This document shows, in pieces, positions 57,719 through 64,000 of a stretch of 64,000 nucleotides of DNA. The notes below the pieces were generated by a model, which did no database searches, was not told the origin of the DNA, and saw only the letters and a list, made by a program, of their open reading frames with translations. The stretch's first letter is position 1, and each line of letters begins with the position of its first letter. A program made the position numbers and the translations under genes. The stretch comes from Microbacterium sp. W4I20 (lineage in GTDB: Bacteria; Actinomycetota; Actinomycetes; Actinomycetales; Microbacteriaceae): the NCBI RefSeq assembly GCF_030816505.1, contig NZ_JAUSYB010000001.1, forward strand, positions 2,232,001 through 2,296,000, given 5' to 3'.

Positions 57719-58021
57719 CTAGCGCAGCACCGAGTCGAGCAAGCCGGGGAAGAGTGCGTCGAGGTCGTCGCGTCGGAGCGTCAGCATCCGCCGTCGTCCG
57801 TTCGCCTCGTTGCGGATGACACCCGCTTCGCGCAGCACCTTCATGAAGTGGGACTTGGTCGACTTCGGCAGGTTCGGGTCGGTGGCGTGGCACGCGGCCA
57901 TGTCGAGCGGGCCGTCGGCGAGCTGGCGCGCGATGGCGAGGCGCTCGGGGTCGCTGAGCGCGAAGAGCACGTCGGTGAGCTGGATCTCGGAGGGATCCGG
58001 ATGCGGAAGATCGCCAGGCAT
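57719..58021 (-). CDS. ArsR-family regulator
   Basis: A 100-aa winged-helix repressor with ALSDPERLAIARQLADGPL, the recognition region DPNLPKSTKSHFMKVLREAG and wing NEANGRRRMLTLR. It is divergent from an MFS exporter across a palindrome-rich gap, so it likely represses that gene. No metal-binding cysteine pair is seen. Confidence 0.87.
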   Translation of the reverse strand: MPGDLPHPDPSEIQLTDVLFALSDPERLAIARQLADGPLDMAACHATDPNLPKSTKSHFMKVLREAGVIRNEANGRRRMLTLRRDDLDALFPGLLDSVLR

Positions 58022-58030
58022 GGTTCGAGA

Positions 58031-58073
58031 ATAGTTGAACTATCTGGGAATGGGGCGTACTCTCCGATAGTTC
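58031..58073. promoter_or_regulatory. ATAGTTGAACTAT and GAACTATC/GATAGTTC, ArsR operator
   Basis: A perfect palindrome ATAGTT-G-AACTAT lies at 58031-58043 and a second GATAGTTC at 58066 pairs with GAACTATC at 58037. The sites lie between arsR and the MFS gene. Confidence 0.6.
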
Positions 58074-58101
58074 GACAAATATCGAACCCATAAGGAGCAG
58101 C

Positions 58102-59337
58102 ATGCCCACCACTCAGCCGATCACGGCCCCGGGGACCGCGTCGACCCCTTCTGACCGCGGCCCGTCGGCCCGTCGCATCCGGTTCGGATTCGTGCTCGCG
58201 ATCGTCGCGCAGATCGCGATGATGATCGCGGCGAGCGCCCCGTCGCCGTTCTATCCCGTGCTCGCGCAGGACATCGGCTTCGACGCGATCGTAGTCGCGG
58301 CCGTGTTCGCCGTCTACGCGGTGGTTCTGCTGCTCACGCTCTTGACCGCGGGCTCCCTCTCGGACCACGTCGGCCGCCGTCCGGTCGCGATCGCCGGATT
58401 CCTGCTGCTCGCCTCGAGCACCCTCCTCTTCTGGCACGCGGATGCCGTCGCCATGCTGGTCCTCGCTCGCGTGCTGCAGGGCTTCGCCACCGGACTGCTC
58501 ATCTCGGCGCTGTCCGCCGCGGTGCTCGACCTCGCGCCGGGCGGACGCGCGTCGACGGCCGCGCTGTGGAACGCGCTCAGCCCCGGCATCGGCCTCGCCG
58601 CAGGCGCACTGCTGTCCGGTGTGATCCTCGACCTCGCCGTGACCCCGCTGCTCGACGTCTTCGCACCGCTGACCGCGATCTACGTGGTGCTCGCCGCGCT
58701 GTTCCTGCTGGCCCCGGAGACGGCGCCTCTCCGGCCGGGCGCCTGGGCGTCGCTGAGCTTCCGGCTGTCGATCCCGCCGGTCATCCGCGCCGACTTCTGG
58801 CGTGCCGCGCCCGCCGTGGTCGCGGGATGGGCGACCGGCGGACTGTTCCTCTCGCTCGGCGCCAACATCGTGCGCGACGAGCTCGGCGGCACCGCGCACC
58901 TCTGGCAAGGGCTCGCTCCGGCGATGCTCGCGGGCGTCGGAGCCATCACCGCCTTCGTGATGCGGCGGCGGTCACCCCGCACGTCGGTGATCTTCGGCAC
59001 CGCGGCGCTGGCCGTCGGAACCGCACTGTCACTGGTGGCGCTCGGGGTGGGGTCGCTCCCCTTCTACCTCGGCGCGACCGCGGTGACCGGCATGGGTTTC
59101 GGCACCGCGTTCTCGGGAGTGGTCGGGTCGCTCGCCCCGCGGATCCCGGCGACGCAGCGCGCCGACACCTTCGCGGTCATCTATCTGCTGGCCTACCTCG
59201 CCTTCGGGGTGCCGGCGGTGATCGCGGGCGCACTGGTCGGCGTGGTCGGACTCGCGACCGTGTGCGTCGGGTATGGCATCGTCGTCATCGCGCTGGCGCT
59301 CGTGGCGCTGGTGTCGCGGGTGCGCCGGGCGGACTGA
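58102..59337 (+). CDS. MFS transporter (drug efflux type)
   Basis: A 411-aa exporter with 12 helices. Motif A is SLSDHVGRRPVAIAG after helix 2 and a helix-5 motif LSAAVLDLAPGGRASTAAL. FPSPFYPVLAQDIGF-like segment (APSPFYPVLAQDIGF) after helix 1 is typical of small-molecule efflux. AAGGAG precedes the ATG. It is divergent from an ArsR repressor, so expression is inducible. Confidence 0.88.
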   Translation: MPTTQPITAPGTASTPSDRGPSARRIRFGFVLAIVAQIAMMIAASAPSPFYPVLAQDIGFDAIVVAAVFAVYAVVLLLTLLTAGSLSDHVGRRPVAIAGFLLLASSTLLFWHADAVAMLVLARVLQGFATGLLISALSAAVLDLAPGGRASTAALWNALSPGIGLAAGALLSGVILDLAVTPLLDVFAPLTAIYVVLAALFLLAPETAPLRPGAWASLSFRLSIPPVIRADFWRAAPAVVAGWATGGLFLSLGANIVRDELGGTAHLWQGLAPAMLAGVGAITAFVMRRRSPRTSVIFGTAALAVGTALSLVALGVGSLPFYLGATAVTGMGFGTAFSGVVGSLAPRIPATQRADTFAVIYLLAYLAFGVPAVIAGALVGVVGLATVCVGYGIVVIALALVALVSRVRRAD

Positions 59338-59399
59338 GGCGCGGGTCCGGGGTCACGCGGTGCGGGGCCTGTCCCCGGGGCCTGCGTGGCCGCGCCGTA

Positions 59400-59475
59400 G
59401 GGCTGAGAACACGGCGTCGGGCGGAGAATCCCCGCGGGAGCTTCCTCCCCACAGAGTGTTCTCCGCCCAACACAG
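59400..59475. terminator. GGGCGGAGAA palindromic element between convergent MFS genes
   Basis: GGGCGGAGAA (59419) pairs with TTCTCCGCCC (59459). It shares GGGCTGAG and CCTCCCCACAG with the elements at 39534 and 40251. Its position between convergent stops suggests a bidirectional terminator. Confidence 0.6.
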
Positions 59476-59522
59476 CGCCCGAGCACAGGCCCCGAGCCCC
59501 GAGCCCCGAGCCCCGAGGACCC

Positions 59523-60947
59523 TCAGTCGCGAGGCCACACCGCGACGACGCCCGCTCCGACCACGGCGAGCGCGGCGGCCCCGAGGAAGAGCCAGGTGAA
59601 TCCGCCGGTGAGGGCATCGCTGGCGGTCGCGCCGCCCGACTCGAGCGCGGCCGTCCGCAGACCCGCGATCGTCCCGAGCATTGCCAGTCCGACCGCTCCG
59701 CCGATCTGCTGGCTGGTGTTGATGAGCCCACCGGCGAGTCCGGCCTCGCCGCCTTCGACCCCGTCGACCGCGAGCTGGGTCGTGGCGACGAATGCTCCGC
59801 CGAGTCCGACGCCGATCAGCAGGGTCGGCCCGAGCAGTTGCGTCAGGAACACCGCGTCCGAGGGAGCCGCGGCGAGCCATACCAAGCCGCCGGCGAGCAC
59901 GAGCAGCGAGCCGGACAGCACCGGGCGGGTACCGAGGCGGGCGATCAACGTCGGCACCAGTCCGGCGACGAGCACGAGTGCTCCGGCGAGCGGCAGCTGG
60001 GAGAGCCCGGCCGCGAGGGCGTCGTACCCGAGCACGGCCTGCATGTAGACCGAGAGCGCGAAGAAGAGTGCGACCATCGCGGCGCCGCCCAGCATCATCA
60101 CGACATTGCCGAGCGCGAGGCTGCGGTTGTGGAAGACCGACAACGGCACGAGCGGCTCAGCCGCGCGGCGCTCGATGAGGAGGAACGCGGCGCCCAGCAG
60201 GAGCGCGGCGGCGAAGAGCACGAACGGAAGCGGATGCAGGAAACCGAGCTGCTCGATCGCACTGAACGCTCCGACGAGGGCGACGAGTGCCGCCGTGACG
60301 GTGACAGCTCCCGCGGCATCCAGACGCCCCTGCTGGCGGACGCCGTCGCGGGTGATCAGCAGCGGGATGGCGATGAGCACGACCGCGCCGACCGGCACAT
60401 TGACGAAGAACACCGACTGCCAGCCGAGGGTCGCGGTGAGCACGCCGCCGAGCAGGACCCCCGCCGCCGAGCCGATGCCGGCCACGCCTCCCCAGACACC
60501 GAGCGCCCTGGTGCGCTCCTTCGCGTCGGGGAAGAGGTGCGTGAGCAGCGCGAGGGCCGCGGGGGCGAGAAGCGCCGCGGATGCTCCCTGCAGCGCACGA
60601 GCGGCGAGCAGCATCTCCGCCGAGAGCGAGAGACCCGCCAGAGCAGATGCCGCCACGAACCCGGCTGTGCCGACGAGGAAGACGCGGCGGTGGCCGTAGC
60701 GGTCGGCGAGGCGTCCGCCCAGCAGGAGCAGTCCGCCGAACGCGAGGACGTAGGCGGTGATGACCCATGCGAGGCCGGCGGTGTCCATGGCGAGCTGCTG
60801 CCCGAGCACGGGGAGCGCGATGTTCACGATCGAGGCATCGAGCACGACCAGGAATTGCGCGAGGGCGAGGATGCTGAGGGCGAGCCAGCGGCGCCGGCTT
60901 CGCGGTGCGGCCGCGGAGGTGGTGGACGGGGTGAGGGAAGTGGACAT
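59523..60947 (-). CDS. DHA2-family (14-TM) MFS drug transporter
   Basis: A 474-aa exporter with 14 hydrophobic helices. The opening LAQFLVVLDASIVNIALPVLG and motif A GRLADRYGHRRVFL are classical EmrB/QacA marks. LLAARALQGASAALLAPAALALL gives the antiporter-type helix 5. It is preceded by a TetR-type operator and the TetR gene on the same strand, so it is repressed and drug-induced. Confidence 0.92.
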   Translation of the reverse strand: MSTSLTPSTTSAAAPRSRRRWLALSILALAQFLVVLDASIVNIALPVLGQQLAMDTAGLAWVITAYVLAFGGLLLLGGRLADRYGHRRVFLVGTAGFVAASALAGLSLSAEMLLAARALQGASAALLAPAALALLTHLFPDAKERTRALGVWGGVAGIGSAAGVLLGGVLTATLGWQSVFFVNVPVGAVVLIAIPLLITRDGVRQQGRLDAAGAVTVTAALVALVGAFSAIEQLGFLHPLPFVLFAAALLLGAAFLLIERRAAEPLVPLSVFHNRSLALGNVVMMLGGAAMVALFFALSVYMQAVLGYDALAAGLSQLPLAGALVLVAGLVPTLIARLGTRPVLSGSLLVLAGGLVWLAAAPSDAVFLTQLLGPTLLIGVGLGGAFVATTQLAVDGVEGGEAGLAGGLINTSQQIGGAVGLAMLGTIAGLRTAALESGGATASDALTGGFTWLFLGAAALAVVGAGVVAVWPRD

Positions 60948-60967
60948 GAGATTCTCCTTCGTGGGAT

Positions 60968-60987
60968 GAGTGATTGCTCACTCACTC
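60968..60987. promoter_or_regulatory. TetR operator before the DHA2 exporter
   Basis: GAGTGATTGCTCACTCACTC lies 21 bases before the exporter start and matches the site at 61671 at 17 of 20 positions. It is the likely exporter operator. Confidence 0.65.
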
Positions 60988-61068
60988 TGGTGAACAGGCA
61001 AAAGGCGGAATGGATCGGTGGACGATCCGCGGACGAGTGGTGGGGAGGCGGCAGGTTCCGCCGGGGCA

Positions 61069-61668
61069 TCAGTCGGGATGCGCTTCGGCAGCGGCGGGTT
61101 GCCAGTCGGGGTGCTGGATGCCGCGGGTCAGCAGTTCCGCCCATTTCTCGGGACGGCCGTCGAGCTGCGTCGTGACAATGAGGTGGCAGAGCTGACCGAA
61201 CGCGATGAAGCGCTGCACGTCTTCATCGCTGCCGCCGGAGCGGGACTGCGCATAGGTGGTGACTCGGCCAAGCCCGACCCGGAGCGCGGCCCCGACCTCG
61301 GGGATCTCGGCGACCGACTGCGCGTGCACTTGCAGCATGAGCAGCTTCCGGTCGGAGATGAGGTGCGCGTAGGCATCCCCCATGGCGTCGAGGATCGCTT
61401 CGGGTGTCTGCTCGGCCGCAGCATCCGCCCCTTCCTCGAGGGCGAGGAGGATCGCTTCGAAGCACGCCTCGAGGGCGGCGATGAAGAGCGCCTCCTTGCC
61501 CGAGTAGAGCTTGAAGACGTAGGCCGGCGAGATCTTGGCCTCGCGGGCCACGTCGGCCACCGTCGTGCCGTGATACCCGCCGCGCGCGAACTCCGCGAGC
61601 GCCGCGGTGGCCACGAGGGGTCGGCGGGCGTCGGCCGTCGAGAGGATGGAGCTTCGCGTGGTGGACAT
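61069..61668 (-). CDS. TetR-family regulator
   Basis: A 199-aa repressor. Helix-turn-helix: TTVADVAREAKISPAYVFKL; the ligand domain contains ALEACFEAILLALEEGAD and the tail IVTTQLDGRPEKWAELL. ATG 61668 is the start; the frame continues upstream into the operator. It is upstream of the DHA2 exporter on the same strand, 121 bases away, with similar operators before both genes. Confidence 0.9.
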   Translation of the reverse strand: MSTTRSSILSTADARRPLVATAALAEFARGGYHGTTVADVAREAKISPAYVFKLYSGKEALFIAALEACFEAILLALEEGADAAAEQTPEAILDAMGDAYAHLISDRKLLMLQVHAQSVAEIPEVGAALRVGLGRVTTYAQSRSGGSDEDVQRFIAFGQLCHLIVTTQLDGRPEKWAELLTRGIQHPDWQPAAAEAHPD

Positions 61669-61670
61669 AT

Positions 61671-61690
61671 GAGTGACTGTACACTCACTC
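61671..61690. promoter_or_regulatory. TetR autoregulatory operator
   Basis: GAGTGACTGTACACTCACTC is palindromic at 18 of 20 positions and begins three bases before the tetR ATG. The exporter's promoter has a near copy at 60968. Confidence 0.68.
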
Positions 61691-61771
61691 TGTCGTCCCG
61701 ACAACGGTGAATTGCGCTATCGAACGATAAACGATAGATTCCTGTTGTTCTTCGATGAAAGAGGTAGGCCC

Positions 61772-62260
61772 ATGAACAGAGTGACGATCATCGTGCTGCA
61801 GGTCGTGATCGCGATCGCGCTGGTGGGGTCGGTGGCTGTGCAGGCTCTCATCGCTCCGCTGCTCTGGCTCGATCTGGGCGAAGAGGAGTTGCTGGGCAGG
61901 ATCTTCCTCGTCGGCATCGTGGTCATCGGGGTCGGCACCCTGCAGGCGTTTGGAATCTGCGTCTGGATGCTGCTGAGCAAGGTGCGGCGCGGGTCGATCT
62001 TCTCGGAGTCCTCCTTCCGCTACGTCGACGTGATCATCGGTGCGATCCTCCTGGCGGCCGCGCTCACACTGGCGCTCGCGATCGTGCTCGCCCCCGGTCA
62101 GACCGCGCCGGGCGTCGTGGGACTCATCTGCGGCGCCGCCCTCGTGCTCGGTGGGATGGCGCTACTGGTCGTGGTGATGAAGGCGCTGCTGCGGCAGGCG
62201 ATCGAGCGGGAGACCGAGGCGCAGACGCTCCGCTCCGAGCTCGACAACGAGGTGATCTGA
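61772..62260 (+). CDS. DUF2975 membrane protein
   Basis: A 162-aa protein with four helices (about 6-30, 46-66, 88-108, 118-140) and a soluble C-terminus. The loop GSIFSESSFRYVDVIIGAIL is the family mark. It overlaps the next HTH gene (TGATG). DUF2975/HTH pairs of YozG type are widespread, and function is unknown. The ATG follows AAAGAGGTAGG. Confidence 0.85.
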   Translation: MNRVTIIVLQVVIAIALVGSVAVQALIAPLLWLDLGEEELLGRIFLVGIVVIGVGTLQAFGICVWMLLSKVRRGSIFSESSFRYVDVIIGAILLAAALTLALAIVLAPGQTAPGVVGLICGAALVLGGMALLVVVMKALLRQAIERETEAQTLRSELDNEVI

Positions 62261-62472
62261 TGCCCGTGGTCGTCGACATCGACGTGATGATGGCCCGCCG
62301 CAAGATGAGCGTCGGCGAGTTGGCCGAGCGCATCGGCATCACGCCGACGAACCTCGCGGTCCTCAAGAACGGCCGCGCGAAGGCGGTGCGGTTCACGACG
62401 CTCGATGCCCTGTGCGAGGTGCTCGAGTGTCAGCCGGGCGACCTGCTGCGGTGGGAGGGGCCCGGGGCGTAG
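62260..62472 (+). CDS. Small XRE-family regulator (YozG-like)
   Basis: A 70-aa helix-turn-helix protein: MSVGELAERIGITPTNLAVL is the recognition unit, followed by the family motif LDALCEVLECQPGDLL. It starts one base inside the DUF2975 stop codon, so it is co-translated with it. It probably controls that operon together with the membrane partner. Confidence 0.88.
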   Translation: MPVVVDIDVMMARRKMSVGELAERIGITPTNLAVLKNGRAKAVRFTTLDALCEVLECQPGDLLRWEGPGA

Positions 62473-62484
62473 GGCCGACACCCG

Positions 62485-63714
62485 TCATCGCAGCGACATC
62501 CGCGCGATGGATCGCATCGTCGGGCTGACCACTCCGAAGGCACCCGGTTCGGAGAGCGCAGCGAAACGCTCGGTCACCACCTGGGCCGAGGACGGCCCGT
62601 TCGCCGACTCGCTGCCTCCGAACAGCGGCCCGGCGAACGACTCGAAGTGCGCAGCGACCCGCTCATGACCCGCATCGAACGCGGCACGCCCCGCTGCGAC
62701 CAGATCCGGGAGCTCGGCCAGAGTGCGTGCAGAGCCGTCGGCGATCGCGAGAAGGGACAGTGTGGTGTCTCGCGACTGCCCTGCCCACCGCCAATCCCGC
62801 CTCCGACCGAGATCGCGCACAGCGTTGATCACATCGTCGAACGCGCGCTGGTGCCCGAGCGAGAGTGATCGCCCTGCGTTGGTCACGACGACACGACCTC
62901 GCAGCCGACGAAGCAGTCTCGCCTCTCGAGCGACTGTCATCAGCGCTGCGGCCGGTTCGACGCCGGCCCCGTCCGCGGCATCCGTCCATCCCAGCGATCC
63001 GGTCAGCTCGCCGAGGATCACGCTCGGCATCCACCCGTCGTCGCCCTGCTCGACACCCTCGTCTCCCACACAGGCGAGGAGCATGCGCAGGGCCTCGGTC
63101 GACGCCTCTCTTTCGGCCGGAGGAGGCGAGGTCGCGTCGAGAATGCCTGCCTCCTCGAGATGCACCCGGAGTGCGAGGCGGCGTACCGAGGGGAGCGACG
63201 CGGCCAGCTGCGCGATCGGCGAAGAATGCCGGATGCCTCGCTCGACCGAAGCGATTCCCGAGTCGTCGAACTGGGGAACGACGGTGCCGAAGCGACGGGC
63301 GAGTTCGAAGTTGACGTGTTCGAGCCGGAACGGAGGAGGGGCCGTCTGCCAGGCGCCGGATGCCGGAGGCTCCGGGATCTGCGTGTCGACGAGCGACACC
63401 CGCGCCTCGCCGACCTCGGGACCGAAGAGGCCACGGACAGTCAGCGTCATGCCCGGCGGGGCGCCGTCGACTTCGATCTCTTGAACCTGGGGATCCCAGT
63501 AGTCGAGGTTGAGGAAGACGGGCCCGTCCTCCTCGGCATCCTGGTACTCGTCTTCGTCTCCCACGGCGCCGAAGCTGAGACGCAGAGCCTCGATCACCCA
63601 GTGCGCGGGAGCACGGCGCGGGACCTGGATCATCCGAGTGAGCTCCGGATGGTCGGCCACTGCCACCTCGATGCGAATGGACGGAGGGATCTGCATGTGC
63701 TCGCGAAGGTTCAT
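62485..63714 (-). CDS. Unrecognised protein, possibly with pRiA4b ORF3-like N-terminal region
   Basis: A 409-aa protein. The start is unclear: ATG 63714 is chosen, ATG 63696 and GTG 63747 are alternatives. The N-terminal region (about 10-95: MIQVPRRAPAHWVIEALRLS) loosely resembles plasmid pRiA4b ORF-3-like proteins, and a C-terminal part has LRGRVVVTNAGRSLSLG, a winged-helix-like TxxGR segment seen in the same group. The similarity is weak. It is not linked to a mobile-element gene. Confidence 0.6.
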   Translation of the reverse strand: MNLREHMQIPPSIRIEVAVADHPELTRMIQVPRRAPAHWVIEALRLSFGAVGDEDEYQDAEEDGPVFLNLDYWDPQVQEIEVDGAPPGMTLTVRGLFGPEVGEARVSLVDTQIPEPPASGAWQTAPPPFRLEHVNFELARRFGTVVPQFDDSGIASVERGIRHSSPIAQLAASLPSVRRLALRVHLEEAGILDATSPPPAEREASTEALRMLLACVGDEGVEQGDDGWMPSVILGELTGSLGWTDAADGAGVEPAAALMTVAREARLLRRLRGRVVVTNAGRSLSLGHQRAFDDVINAVRDLGRRRDWRWAGQSRDTTLSLLAIADGSARTLAELPDLVAAGRAAFDAGHERVAAHFESFAGPLFGGSESANGPSSAQVVTERFAALSEPGAFGVVSPTMRSIARMSLR

Positions 63715-63814
63715 GTGCGACACGCTAGGCAGCAGGGCGGACTCCACCGGACCGCAAACTCACGCACTGTGGACAATCCCGCGATCGGCACTTCGGTGCA
63801 GAGCCAGGCATGCC

Positions 63815-63994
63815 GCGCCGAGAACTACCGCGACGAGCATCTCCTGTCCCGTCCACGAAAGGCGATGTGCGCCCCGGAAGGACGGAATCCGCGATTCAGT
63901 CCTTGCGAGGCGCGCATCTCCTTGTGGGGCGCACAGCGGATGCCGGGAGGAGCGGATGCTGCGCCGAGAACTACCGCGCGGCGAGCAGCTCCCG
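63815..63994. repeat. Direct repeat of a gene end, with palindrome between
   Basis: GCGCCGAGAACTACCGCG occurs exactly at 63815 and at 63961, and both copies continue with CGAGCA(T/G)CTCC. Between them lies an inverted repeat (63864-63889 with 63893-63918, about 22 of 26 pairs). The second copy falls over a minus-strand stop codon. Confidence 0.6.
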
Positions 63995-64000
63995 CAGCCG
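63971..64000 (-). CDS. C-terminal end of a gene running out of the window (partial)
   Basis: On the minus strand the last 30 bases read RLRELLAAR then TAG, a natural-looking protein end. Only ten codons are visible, so nothing more can be said. The last 30 bases around the stop are duplicated at 63815. Confidence 0.4.
   Translation of the reverse strand, partial: RLRELLAAR

Noticed and set aside
1..64000. tRNA or rRNA genes
   Set aside because: No cloverleaf with a TTCGAnnC arm and CCA-ready acceptor, nor rRNA-like sequence, was recognised while reading; a dedicated tRNA scan was not possible.

Overview
The window is high-GC actinobacterial DNA. The frequent GTG starts, the many ATGA/GTGA stop-start overlaps, the heavy use of gcatcc/ggatgc words in alanine codons and the gene families present all fit Microbacteriaceae, most likely Microbacterium; this is inferred from style and content, not from a marker gene. 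I read about 70 protein genes and no rRNA, tRNA, CRISPR array, insertion sequence or prophage. No gene-free stretch exceeds about 300 bases.

Layout. 0-5 kb: a cell-wall group, ddl-alr-vanY on the minus strand facing a VanR/VanS-like two-component system on the plus strand, which is the parts list of a VanC-type glycopeptide-resistance locus. 5-15.4 kb: small regulator/enzyme pairs (azoreductase/HxlR, AraC/GyrI, ArsR/VOC), a long zinc-finger SDR, a cyclic-nucleotide-domain/thioredoxin-reductase-like fusion with a UBP zinc-finger partner, an M4 peptidase with an emfourin-like inhibitor, and RNase HI. 15.4-20 kb: a 1463-residue surface protein behind a structured leader. 20-29.8 kb: flavoproteins, including a frameshifted and apparently circularly permuted amine oxidase, plus SRPBCC/ArsR, small membrane proteins and a GntR/hydrolase pair.

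30-44.3 kb is the most interesting accessory region. It is a catabolic cluster with two HisD/HpsN-like dehydrogenases, a nitrilase, a bicupin, a double SnoaL-like protein, an SDR, an HpcH/HpaI aldolase, an alpha/beta hydrolase and a CUT1-type ABC importer without its ATPase, plus LysR and LacI regulators. LacI-type operators with the core ATACGTAT or ATGCGTAT lie before the SnoaL/cupin operon, between lacI and the second dehydrogenase, and before the binding protein, so these three units look like one regulon for an unidentified hydroxylated substrate.

44.3-64 kb: a three-gene sulfite-oxidase-like operon, MFS and BCCT transporters, an ABC1 kinase carrying an in-frame copy of a common intergenic repeat, PadR, methionine aminopeptidase, a FitA/VapC toxin-antitoxin pair, two regulated drug-efflux genes and a DUF2975/HTH pair.

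A theme across the window is the intergenic palindrome: at least ten long, often nested inverted repeats sit directly after gene ends and never between divergent promoters. Three are copies of one 86-98 bp family with GTGCACAACTC ends.
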